A stretch of DNA of 64,000 bases from Neomicrococcus aestuarii. Its GTDB lineage: Bacteria > Actinomycetota > Actinomycetes > Actinomycetales > Micrococcaceae. The notes beneath the pieces are model-generated. The model was not told the origin of the DNA. It saw nothing but the letters and a program-made list of their open reading frames with translations, and ran no database searches. Below, in pieces: positions 32,388-40,138 of the stretch. The position numbers and the translations under genes are program-made. The stretch lies in NCBI RefSeq assembly GCF_014201135.1, contig NZ_JACHDR010000001.1:2108001-2172000 (forward strand), read 5' to 3'. Within the stretch, counting starts at the first letter, position 1, and every line of letters begins with the position of its first letter.

Positions 32388-35368
32388 TGCTCTTAGTGCT
32401 CATTTCCCTGTTTGCGGTTGCCATGCTGGCTCCGCTGATATTTAGGGTGATGCGCCGAGCCGCCTTCTACGTCCTCGCAGCCGTCCCAGCGCTGGCCTTC
32501 GTTTGGCTCATCGCCAACTTCCCACGCTTCATTCACGCGGATCAATCAGCGCTCAACGAAGCCCCCAACGCGCCACCGTTCGAAGTGTACGAATGGGTCC
32601 CCGTCCTTCACCTTGAGCTCGCGTTCCGCATGGACGCGCTCGCAGCCATCCTGTGCTTGCTCATTCTTGGCGTGGGTGCCCTGGTCCTGTTCTATTGCGC
32701 GCGGTACTTCAAAAACGACGACCCCTACCTCGGCTCCTTCGGGGCGCAGCTCCTAGCCTTCGCCGGCGCCATGTTCGGCTTGGTCACCTCCGATGACCTC
32801 ATTGTGCTGTTCATCTTCTGGGAAATTACCACCATCCTGTCCTACCTGCTGATCGGGTACGCCCGCGAGCGCATCTTCGCTCGACGCTCCGCCCACCAAG
32901 CGTTGATTGTCACCACGTTCGGTGGGCTCGTGATGCTCGTGGGCCTGATCATTCTGGGCGAAACGGCGGAGACCTACCGCATCTCCACATTGCTCAGCCG
33001 TGCCGAAGAAATCGTTGCCAACGGCGTGCTTGTCGACATTGCCATCCTGCTGATCCTCGTAGGAGCTGTCAGCAAGTCAGCGCTGGTGCCGTTCCACTTC
33101 TGGCTGCCCGGTGCCATGGCAGCCCCCACCCCCGTGTCCGCATACCTTCACGCTGCCGCGATGGTCAAAGCCGGTGTGTACCTCGTGGCCCGACTCGCGC
33201 CGTCGTTCTCTGAAACCGCGTATTGGGAAATCACCGTGCTGGGGCTGGGACTCTGGACCATGCTCGTGGGCGGATGGCGCGCATTGCGGCAAACCGATAT
33301 CAAGCTGGTCCTCGCGTATGGAACCGTCTCCCAACTGGGTTTCCTGATTCTGGTGGTGGGCTCTGGCACAGCGAATGCTGCAATGGCAGGCATCGCGCTC
33401 ATGCTGGCGCACGGACTGTTCAAAGCCGCGCTCTTCTTGGTGGTGGGCATCATCGACCATCAGGCCGGAACCCGCGATCTGCGCCAGCTCTCGGGCTTGT
33501 GGAAGTCCGCGCCGAAGCTGTTCGTGGTGGCGGCTCTGAGCGCCGCATCTATGGCGGCCGTGCCTCCGCTCTACGGTTTTGTGGCCAAGGAAGCGGTCTA
33601 TGAGACGTTCGTGCAGCAAGCGAGCGAAGGACCGCTAGAACTGTTCATGCTGATCGGCATCGTGGCCGGATCCATGCTCACCGTGGCGTACTCGGCGCGG
33701 TTCTTCTGGGGCGGATTCGCCTCCAAGAAGGACGTTCCAGACACCAAGTTTAAGCCCGTCCCATGGCTCTTCTTGCTGTCCCCGGCCATCCTGACCGTCT
33801 TCACCGTGGTCATGGCGTTCATCCCGGGCGTCTTCGAGACCATCATCAAGCCGTATGCCGGGCTGTTCCCCGCGGCCGAGGAACCCGTCCACTTGGGACT
33901 GTGGCACGGCTTCACGCTGGCGCTGGGGCTGTCCGTGCTCACGCTGCTGGTGGGTGCGCTGCTGTTCGTGACGCGCGACGGCGTGGCCTCGCTTCAAGAT
34001 CGCCTCTACCCGTTGCTAGACGCAGAACGTTTTTACCGCCTCACTATCGGCGGACTCGACCAAGTGGCCGTATGGGTCACGGGCCGCACGCAGCGTGGTC
34101 AGTTGTCCTTCTACCTGGTGATCATTTTGCTGGTGGCGTGCTTGGCGCCGGGCACCGTGATGCTGTTGTACGGCATTCCAGAACCGGGGAATCTGACGGC
34201 GTTCGATTCGCCGGTGCAGCTCATCATCGGCGCGTGCGTTGCTGTGGGTGCCATCGCCACCATCTTCGCGGACAAACGATTCCTCTCCGTCCTCATGGTG
34301 TCCGTCACCGGGTACGGCATGGCGATCTTCTTCGCCGTTCAAGGCGCCCCGGATCTTGCGCTGACGCAGCTGTTGGTGGAGACCATCACGCTGGTGGCGT
34401 TCGTGCTGGCATTGCGCGTTCTTCCGCCCGAGCTGGGACCATCCAAGTCCGCGATCCCCAAGCCAATCCGCATTTTGGTGGCCGTTCTCTTCCCGATCAT
34501 CATTGTGATTGCCGCGATCGCTTCTATGTCAGCGCGCATTCACACGCCGATCTCGCTGGAGTTCCCACACTTGGCCTACGAGGGCGGCAACGGTAAGAAC
34601 GTCGTGAACGTGGCGCTCGTGGACCTGCGAGTCTGGGATACCTTCGGCGAAATCACGGTGCTTGCGGCGGCTGCCACGGGTGTGGCTAGCCTGATCTTCG
34701 TGATGAGCCGCGGCGATCGTCGCCGTCGTGCCACCGACGTGGCCCCGGGAACCATCGGACGGACGAGACGAACCGGCAAGACCACCGAGCAGGTGGCCGC
34801 GCTCTCCGTGGCTCGGCGCTTCATGAGTTCCACTACGGATGAGTGGCTCCTTGCCGGCCGCACGCTCGCGCCGGAGCGCCGCTCCATCATCTTCGAAGTG
34901 GTCACCCGCTTGATCTTCCACACCATGATTTTGGTGTCTATCTACTTGCTTCTGGCCGGGCACAACGCCCCGGGTGGCGGCTTCGCCGGCGGCTTGTTGG
35001 CTGGCCTCGCGCTGACGGTGCGCTACCTCGCCGGTGGTCGCTTCGAACTCGCAGAAGCTAGCCGCGTCAGCGCAGGTACCTTGCTGGGTGTGGGCATTGC
35101 CATCGCGGCATTCTCAGGAATCGCTCCTTTGTTCTTCGGCGGTCAGATCTTTGAGAGCGCGGCCATCGAGTATTCGCTGGGCATCTTGGGGGATCACAAA
35201 TTCGTGACCTCGACCTTCTTCGACATCGGTGTGTACATCGTGGTGCTCGGCCTGGTGATGGACGTGCTGACGAGCCTCGGTTCAGAGATCGATCAGCGCA
35301 TGGAAAGCGTGGATGAAAATCACTCGCACTCAAAAGCGGCCCTTCACCCGGTAGGAGGAAACAAGTGA
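32387..35368 (+). CDS. mrpA: Na+/H+ antiporter subunit MrpA with fused MrpB domain
   Basis: 993-residue membrane protein. I chose GTG 32387 (MLLVLISLFAVAML) because CGGAGG precedes it; in-frame codons back to 32258 lie in the leader. About residues 1-650 resemble NuoL/MrpA (VLFIFWEITTILSYLLIGYA; SKSALVPFHFWLPGAMAAPTPVSAYLHAAAMVKAGVYL, with the conserved lysine and histidines), and the end (about 825-970, FHTMILVSIYLLLAGHNAPGGGFAGGLLAGLALTVRYLAGG) is an MrpB domain. A/B fusion is usual in actinobacterial Mrp operons. Together with the next five genes it forms the multi-subunit antiporter that expels Na+ using the proton gradient. Its stop overlaps mrpC by 4 bp (GTGA). Confidence 0.96.
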   Translation: MLLVLISLFAVAMLAPLIFRVMRRAAFYVLAAVPALAFVWLIANFPRFIHADQSALNEAPNAPPFEVYEWVPVLHLELAFRMDALAAILCLLILGVGALVLFYCARYFKNDDPYLGSFGAQLLAFAGAMFGLVTSDDLIVLFIFWEITTILSYLLIGYARERIFARRSAHQALIVTTFGGLVMLVGLIILGETAETYRISTLLSRAEEIVANGVLVDIAILLILVGAVSKSALVPFHFWLPGAMAAPTPVSAYLHAAAMVKAGVYLVARLAPSFSETAYWEITVLGLGLWTMLVGGWRALRQTDIKLVLAYGTVSQLGFLILVVGSGTANAAMAGIALMLAHGLFKAALFLVVGIIDHQAGTRDLRQLSGLWKSAPKLFVVAALSAASMAAVPPLYGFVAKEAVYETFVQQASEGPLELFMLIGIVAGSMLTVAYSARFFWGGFASKKDVPDTKFKPVPWLFLLSPAILTVFTVVMAFIPGVFETIIKPYAGLFPAAEEPVHLGLWHGFTLALGLSVLTLLVGALLFVTRDGVASLQDRLYPLLDAERFYRLTIGGLDQVAVWVTGRTQRGQLSFYLVIILLVACLAPGTVMLLYGIPEPGNLTAFDSPVQLIIGACVAVGAIATIFADKRFLSVLMVSVTGYGMAIFFAVQGAPDLALTQLLVETITLVAFVLALRVLPPELGPSKSAIPKPIRILVAVLFPIIIVIAAIASMSARIHTPISLEFPHLAYEGGNGKNVVNVALVDLRVWDTFGEITVLAAAATGVASLIFVMSRGDRRRRATDVAPGTIGRTRRTGKTTEQVAALSVARRFMSSTTDEWLLAGRTLAPERRSIIFEVVTRLIFHTMILVSIYLLLAGHNAPGGGFAGGLLAGLALTVRYLAGGRFELAEASRVSAGTLLGVGIAIAAFSGIAPLFFGGQIFESAAIEYSLGILGDHKFVTSTFFDIGVYIVVLGLVMDVLTSLGSEIDQRMESVDENHSHSKAALHPVGGNK

Positions 35369-35922
35369 GTATCAACATCACCCTCCTGATCGTCTCCGCC
35401 ATTCTCATGGCGTGCGGCGTGTACTTGCTCTTGGAACGAAGCCTGACGCGCGTGCTCTTGGGAATTGTGCTCGCAGGCAACGGCGCTAACTTGCTGTTGT
35501 TGACCACGGGCGGCGCCCCTGGCCTCGCTCCGATTTACGAAAGCGGCGTGGACAGTACCGAGTACTCGGATCCCTTACCGCAGGCGCTGGTGCTGACTGC
35601 CATCGTGATCACGTTCGCCGTGACGGCTTTTGTACTGGCGCTCATCTACCGCGGCTGGGTGCTCGCTCGCCAAGATGACGTGGCGGATGACCCCGAAGAT
35701 ATTCGCGTGGCCGAGCAGCCGCACTTCGACTATGAGGAAGACGCCGAAGTGCCGATCGAAACCACGGAATTCGCCAAGCTATCGGAGACCATCATCAACC
35801 ACCCGGCCGAAGCCGAGGAAACACCGGGCATCGCCCGCGTGAAATCGGACGTGTCCACTGAGTCAGCAAACGAATCAGAGAACGAATCAGCGAACCAAAC
35901 TCACGGAGGGGACAAGCGATGA
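35365..35922 (+). CDS. mrpC: Na+/H+ antiporter subunit MrpC
   Basis: 185 residues. The first 110 match MrpC/NuoK with three helices (ITLLIVSAILMACGVYLLLERSLTRVLLGIVLAGNGANLLLLTTGG; QALVLTAIVITFAVTAFVLALIYRGW). The extra C-terminal 70 residues are strongly acidic and Ser/Asn-rich (ending in repeats of ESANE/NESEN) and have no counterpart in short MrpC proteins. This is the most unusual part of the operon. GTG 35365 overlaps mrpA and the stop overlaps mrpD, each by 4 bp. Confidence 0.95.
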   Translation: MSINITLLIVSAILMACGVYLLLERSLTRVLLGIVLAGNGANLLLLTTGGAPGLAPIYESGVDSTEYSDPLPQALVLTAIVITFAVTAFVLALIYRGWVLARQDDVADDPEDIRVAEQPHFDYEEDAEVPIETTEFAKLSETIINHPAEAEETPGIARVKSDVSTESANESENESANQTHGGDKR

Positions 35923-37613
35923 CTGTTCAAGCTATTGCCTTTGCACCCCTGGCCGTCATCTTGCCGTTGCTGGGTGCTGCCCTCGCGTTCGCGTTCCGGC
36001 GGCGCCGTCATGCACAGCGGGCGCTGACCATCTCAGCTTTGACACTCACGCTCATGCTGGAGATCTGGCTCCTGATTGGCGCCTACCAAAACGGCGCGCA
36101 AGCGGTCTTGATCGCCAACTGGGCGCCGCCTTTTGGCATCGCGCTAGTGGTGGATGAGTTCTCTGGCCTCATGCTGGTGGTCTCGAGCGTGGTGAGCCTC
36201 GCGGTGTTGCTGTTCTCCACCGGTCAGGGGGATACGGACTCGGATCAGGATGGGCCCATGTCCATCTTCCACCCCACGTATTTGATTCTGATGGCGGGCG
36301 TCTCCAACGCCTTCTTGGCGGGGGACTTGTTCAACCTGTACGTGGGCTTCGAAATGCTCTTGACGGCGTCCTACGTGCTGCTCACCATGGGCGGCACGGG
36401 CCCGCGTATCCGCGCCGGCATCACCTATGTGGTGGTCTCCGTGATCTCCTCGATGCTGTTCTTGCTGGCGATCGCCATGATCTATTCGGCCACCGGCACC
36501 GTGAACATGGCGGATCTGGCCATCAAGCTCGGCGAGCTACCTCTCGAAACCCAAATGATGCTCCACATCATGCTGTTGGTGGCCTTCGGTGTGAAGGCGG
36601 CGGTCTTCCCGCTGTCCTTCTGGCTCCCGGACTCCTACCCGACGGCCCCGGCTCCGGTTACCGCGGTGTTCGCGGGCTTGCTCACCAAGGTGGGCGTGTA
36701 CGCGATCGTGCGCACCGAGACCCTCCTATTCCCCGGGGACAGCCTGAACACCATGCTCATGATCGCGGCGCTGCTGACCATGATCGTGGGAATCTTGGGC
36801 GCCATCGCGCAGTCGGAGATTAAACGTGTGCTGTCCTTTACTCTGACCAGCCACATTGGATACATGCTCTTTGGCCTGGCGCTCGGCAACCATCAGGGTC
36901 TCGCGGCCACCGTCTATTACGTGGCGCACCACATTATTGTGCAGACCTCCTTGTTCTTGGTGACCGCTCTGATTGAGCGCCGGGCCGGTAGCTCCAACGT
37001 GGACCGCTTGGGATCGCTCGCGAAGCTGTCCCCGCTGTTGGCGGTGCTGTTCTTCATCCCGGCGATCAACCTGGCGGGCATCCCACCGTTCTCCGGATTC
37101 CTCGGCAAACTGGGCCTGATTCAGGGCGGCGTGGAGAACGGCTCGACCGTGGCGTGGGTTCTGGTGGCGGGTTCCATCATCACGAGCCTGCTGACCCTGC
37201 ATGCGATTGCCCGCGTCTGGAACCGTGCGTTCTGGCGTAAGGCCGAAGAAGCGGAGAACCCCGATCCGCTGCTGACCACCCACATTCCCTCCCGTCGCGA
37301 GGCCGCGCAGAACCGCTCGAAGGCTCGCGAAGCTGCCGTCCTTGCGGCTGCCACGGAGAGCCCGGCGGCCGCTGCCGTCAACAGTGATGTGGGGGATGAG
37401 CCCGAAATTACGACGGCGCAGCTTCTGCCGGCGCCCATGGTTGCGCCGACCGCGGCTCTAGTTGCGATCGGAGTAGCGCTCACCATCTTTGCTGGGCCGC
37501 TCTTCGCATTCTCAGATCAAGCGGCCGCCCAGATGCTCGAGCGTGCCCCGTATATTGAGGCCGTGATGGGTGGCGCGGATCAGGTTCCCGTGGAGATGGG
37601 AGGCACCAAGTGA
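35919..37613 (+). CDS. mrpD: Na+/H+ antiporter subunit MrpD
   Basis: 564-residue NuoN/MrpD-like membrane protein with about 14 helices. Conserved items are AGDLFNLYVGFEMLLTASYVLLTMGG, VAFGVKAAVFPLSFWLPDSYPTAPAPVTAVFAGLLTKVGVYA (the key lysines of the proton channel) and LTSHIGYMLFGLALG. A polar linker (about 440-495, with SRREAAQNRSKAREAAVLAAATESPAA) sits before the last helix. It overlaps both neighbours by 4 bp. MrpD is a core ion-conducting subunit. Confidence 0.96.
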   Translation: MTVQAIAFAPLAVILPLLGAALAFAFRRRRHAQRALTISALTLTLMLEIWLLIGAYQNGAQAVLIANWAPPFGIALVVDEFSGLMLVVSSVVSLAVLLFSTGQGDTDSDQDGPMSIFHPTYLILMAGVSNAFLAGDLFNLYVGFEMLLTASYVLLTMGGTGPRIRAGITYVVVSVISSMLFLLAIAMIYSATGTVNMADLAIKLGELPLETQMMLHIMLLVAFGVKAAVFPLSFWLPDSYPTAPAPVTAVFAGLLTKVGVYAIVRTETLLFPGDSLNTMLMIAALLTMIVGILGAIAQSEIKRVLSFTLTSHIGYMLFGLALGNHQGLAATVYYVAHHIIVQTSLFLVTALIERRAGSSNVDRLGSLAKLSPLLAVLFFIPAINLAGIPPFSGFLGKLGLIQGGVENGSTVAWVLVAGSIITSLLTLHAIARVWNRAFWRKAEEAENPDPLLTTHIPSRREAAQNRSKAREAAVLAAATESPAAAAVNSDVGDEPEITTAQLLPAPMVAPTAALVAIGVALTIFAGPLFAFSDQAAAQMLERAPYIEAVMGGADQVPVEMGGTK

Positions 37614-38242
37614 CTCTTCGGAAGATGAAGAAAGCGCGCGACCGCTCCAAGCTCACCCTCATCAACGAACTTCCACTGTTGGTGTGGCTGGTGTTCGTGT
37701 GGGTGGTGCTGTGGCAGAACTACTCGCTGGGCAACATCGCTTTCGGTCTGGTGCTGGCGCTCATCATCGTGAACTACTTCCGATTGCCGCCCGTAGAGCT
37801 CTCCGGCCGCTTCAATGTGTGGTTCGCGATTCTCTTTGTCTTTGACTTCATCAAGGACATTTTTGTGGCGTCCTTCCAGCTCGCGTGGGTTGCACTCGTC
37901 CGACCCACCACTGTCCGGAACGCCGTGATCGGCGTGCCCTTGCAGACGCGGCAAGATTTGATTGTGACGTTCGTGGGCCACGTGACCACCTTGATCCCCG
38001 GCTCCCTCGTGATCGACGTTGACCGTCGCACCTCCACCTTGTACTTGCACGTCTTCGATGTTCGCACTGAGGAAGACCTCGAGAAGATGCGACGCAAGGT
38101 CTGGCGCACCGAGCGCCAAGTGCTCTCGATCATGGGCACTAAAGAGGAATACGAAGCCATGAAGGCCTCGGCCAAAAAGACTCTCGAAAACAAGAACACC
38201 CAGGAAAACAAGCCAGCAGCCGGCAAGGAGGTCAACTCATGA
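37610..38242 (+). CDS. mrpE: Na+/H+ antiporter subunit MrpE
   Basis: 210-residue MrpE. Two or three helices occur near the N-terminus (NELPLLVWLVFVWVVLWQNYSLGNIAFGLVLALIIVNYF; FNVWFAILFVFDFIKDIFVASFQLAWVAL), followed by the family's soluble domain (TRQDLIVTFVGHVTTLIPGSLVIDVDRRTSTLYLHVFDV). The C-terminus is a Lys/Asn-rich tail. It is coupled by 4-bp overlaps on both sides. Confidence 0.95.
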   Translation: MTLRKMKKARDRSKLTLINELPLLVWLVFVWVVLWQNYSLGNIAFGLVLALIIVNYFRLPPVELSGRFNVWFAILFVFDFIKDIFVASFQLAWVALVRPTTVRNAVIGVPLQTRQDLIVTFVGHVTTLIPGSLVIDVDRRTSTLYLHVFDVRTEEDLEKMRRKVWRTERQVLSIMGTKEEYEAMKASAKKTLENKNTQENKPAAGKEVNS

Positions 38243-38508
38243 TGACCATCGTGGTGTGGATCTGCGGCATCCTCATGTCCATCGGCGCTATCGGCGCCAT
38301 CTATCGCGTGGCGAAAGGACCCTCCATCTTGCAGCGCGTTCTGGCCACGGACGTCTTGTTGATCATCATCGCTAGCGCGCTCGCCCTGGACATGGCTATC
38401 AACAAACACACCAATCACATGGCGTTCGTGCTGATTGCGTGCATCGCCGGATTCATTGGCTCCGTGACGGTGTCCCGTTACGTCTACCACCGGGACGGTA
38501 TGAAGTGA
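38239..38508 (+). CDS. mrpF: Na+/H+ antiporter subunit MrpF
   Basis: 89-residue MrpF with three helices (TIVVWICGILMSIGAIGAIYRVAKGPSILQRVLATDVLLIIIASALALDMAINK and the closing VLIACIAGFIGSVTVSRYVY). The conserved KGPS and ATD motifs, with its membrane aspartate, are present. The stop overlaps the GTG start of mrpG. Confidence 0.95.
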   Translation: MMTIVVWICGILMSIGAIGAIYRVAKGPSILQRVLATDVLLIIIASALALDMAINKHTNHMAFVLIACIAGFIGSVTVSRYVYHRDGMK

Positions 38509-38888
38509 TCACTCCTGAAGATTGGGCTCCCGCACGGGATATCGTGACCGCCGTGCTGTTGCTGATTGGCGCTCTCATGTCCATGGCAGCTGGCGTGGGC
38601 CTGTGGCGGTACCCGGACCTGCTTTCGCGCATGCACGCCGCTACCAAGCCTCAAGTCTTGGGCTTGTTCTGCTTGTTGCTGGCCGTGGTGGTGCAACTGA
38701 ACCAGTGGGTGTGGTTACCGGTGTTCGCGTTGGCGTGGGGTTTGCAGTTGCTGACCTCACCCGTGAGCGCGCACATGGTGGGACGCGCCGCGTACCGCAC
38801 CAAGCACTTGCGCCAAGACATCCTGATTAAGGATGAGCTCAAAGGCGTTGTGGATCGCGCCATCAGAAACGATTCCGCCAAGAAGTAA
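38505..38888 (+). CDS. mrpG: Na+/H+ antiporter subunit MrpG
   Basis: 127-residue MrpG. I chose GTG 38505, overlapping the mrpF TGA by 4 bp as in every other junction of this operon; the open frame extends 66 bp upstream but inside mrpF. Three helices are seen (ARDIVTAVLLLIGALMSMAAGVGLWRYPDLLSRMHAATKPQVLGLFCLLLAVVVQL; VWLPVFALAWGLQLLTSPVSAHMVGRAAYR), with the family's hallmark RMHAATKP. It is the last subunit and is followed by a terminator. Confidence 0.95.
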   Translation: MITPEDWAPARDIVTAVLLLIGALMSMAAGVGLWRYPDLLSRMHAATKPQVLGLFCLLLAVVVQLNQWVWLPVFALAWGLQLLTSPVSAHMVGRAAYRTKHLRQDILIKDELKGVVDRAIRNDSAKK

Positions 38889-38910
38889 ATCCCTCAAAAA
38901 AGACACAAAA

Positions 38911-38958
38911 GGGGCGGCGCCCGAACCACGGTAAGTGGATTCGGACGCCGCCCTAAAA
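38911..38958. terminator. Bidirectional terminator between mrpG and DUF4235 gene
   Basis: GGGCGGCG (38912-38919) pairs with CGCCGCCC (38946-38953), and CCGAA (38921-38925) with TTCGG inside. A-rich sequence precedes it (serving as U-tract for the minus strand). Suitable for both convergent genes. Confidence 0.8.
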
Positions 38959-38973
38959 ACTTCTAGAGACCCT

Positions 38974-39243
38974 TTAGACCTCGTCGAGGTTGCGGTTGTA
39001 CTTCTGGAGCGCGCGCTGGGTGCCGCGGTTGGTGAGCACCTGGATGACGCCCATGACGATGGATGAGAACACGGTGAAAGCAAGGACCTGCTTGAGGGAC
39101 TGCTCGCGCTGCGCGTCAGCGTCCATCATGTTGGGGGATTCCTTGCCCGTGGACTTCTTCCAGACAATGTCCACGATCTTCTTGCCCAAGAAACCAGCGG
39201 CGATCGAAGCCAACGATGCGCCGACCTTCAAAACAACGTTCAC
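38974..39243 (-). CDS. DUF4235 membrane protein
   Basis: 89-residue small protein of actinobacterial family DUF4235. The pattern is MNVVLKVGASLASIAAGFLGKKIVDIVWKKSTGKE, an acidic centre (SPNMMDADAQREQSLKQ) and a second hydrophobic segment (VLAFTVFSSIVMGVIQVL) before TNRGTQRALQK. Two membrane segments are expected. Function is unknown. It is monocistronic, divergent from the thiamine transporter operon, and one copy of the dispersed motif stands 45 bp upstream of its start (39288-39297). Confidence 0.88.
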   Translation of the reverse strand: MNVVLKVGASLASIAAGFLGKKIVDIVWKKSTGKESPNMMDADAQREQSLKQVLAFTVFSSIVMGVIQVLTNRGTQRALQKYNRNLDEV

Positions 39244-39343
39244 GAGTTTTCTCCTGATGGTTCGTTACGGGTGACGACGCGAGGCATCGTCGTCGTAATG
39301 TCGTCTCTCAGCATATAGGGAGCTACACTGGTTCAACTGATTA

Positions 39344-39468
39344 ACGACAGGGGAGCGCACGTTTTCCGGCACCGGCAACGGGGCAGGACTACAGGGCGCT
39401 GAGAGTGCGATACATCGCAGACCCTCGAACCTGATCCGGTTAGTACCGGCGCTAGGGAGTCGAGTTTC
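39344..39468 (+). ncRNA. TPP (thiamin pyrophosphate) riboswitch
   Basis: The conserved THI-element blocks appear in order: ACAGGGGAGC (39348-39357), GCTGAGAGTGCG (39398-39409), ACCCTCGAACCTGATCCGGT (39421-39440), TAGTACCGGCGCTAGGGAGT (39441-39460). It lies upstream of an ECF importer of the YkoEDC type and should switch it off when TPP is plentiful. The expression platform after it is listed separately. Confidence 0.95.
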
Positions 39469-39471
39469 TCG

Positions 39472-39510
39472 GGGTGCGTCGATGCACCCTCCCCTCCTTT
39501 TCTAAGGAGG
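39472..39510 (+). promoter_or_regulatory. Riboswitch expression platform with Shine-Dalgarno-sequestering hairpin
   Basis: After the aptamer a hairpin GGGTGC-GTCGAT-GCACCC (39473-39490) is followed by a pyrimidine run. Next CCTCCTT (39493-39499), loop TTCT, pairs perfectly with AAGGAGG (39504-39510), the ribosome-binding site of the TTG start at 39516. Ligand control by hiding the ribosome site, perhaps along with termination, is a direct reading of these arms. Confidence 0.7.
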
Positions 39511-39515
39511 AAACC

Positions 39516-40136
39516 TTGAGCACGTCTACAACCACGCCCACGCCGAAAGTCTCTCTTGCGTGGCGCCCCACCGACATCGTGGTGGCTGCCGTTCTCGCCG
39601 TCGCGTGCGGTGTGATTTTCTGGGCCTGGAACTCGTCCTACCAAGTACTAGCACCCTTGTGGGTAGCGTTCCCGCCGTCCTCATCTCTCATCAACGGCAT
39701 GTGGCTTTTCCCGGCTGTGCTGGGCGGACTCATCATTCGGAAGCCCGGAGCCGCTCTTTTCGTGGAGCTTGTCGCGGCCATCATTTCCGCGTTTTTGGGC
39801 TCTAGCTTCGGCATGACCGTCATTGCCTCCGGCCTGATTCAGGGTTTGGGTGCGGAGCTGATCTTCGCGTTCTTCATGTACCGCAAGTTCAACGTCGTCG
39901 TGGCTCTGCTCGCTGGTGCCGCGACCGGCCTCTTCGGCGGTATCAACGACGCGTACATCTTCAACTGGTACCCCGAATACTCCGATACCTGGAAGCTCAT
40001 CTACGTGCTGGGCACCGTGGTTTCCGGAGCAGTTGCCGGCGTGGTGGCGTGGGTGCTGACTCGCGCGCTGGCCCGAACGGGTGCGCTGTCGGCCCTGCGT
40101 TCGCGTAACGCCGCTAACGAGCCGGTCGCCCGCTAA
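39516..40136 (+). CDS. ykoE: ECF transporter substrate-binding S component, YkoE-type
   Basis: 206-residue membrane protein of the YkoE family, the substrate-capturing (S) subunit for thiamine or its pyrimidine precursor HMP. The start is TTG 39516, set by the AAGGAGG at 39504-39510. About five helices are visible (DIVVAAVLAVACGVIFWAWNSSYQ; GGLIIRKPGAALFVELVAAIISAFLGSSFG; GLIQGLGAELIFAFFMYRKFN). The conserved G-x-x-x-R-K-P-G-A loop is present. The TPP riboswitch directly upstream fixes the ligand class. It is first in the operon with the ATPase gene after 2 bp. Confidence 0.93.
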   Translation: MSTSTTTPTPKVSLAWRPTDIVVAAVLAVACGVIFWAWNSSYQVLAPLWVAFPPSSSLINGMWLFPAVLGGLIIRKPGAALFVELVAAIISAFLGSSFGMTVIASGLIQGLGAELIFAFFMYRKFNVVVALLAGAATGLFGGINDAYIFNWYPEYSDTWKLIYVLGTVVSGAVAGVVAWVLTRALARTGALSALRSRNAANEPVAR

Positions 40137-40138
40137 GC

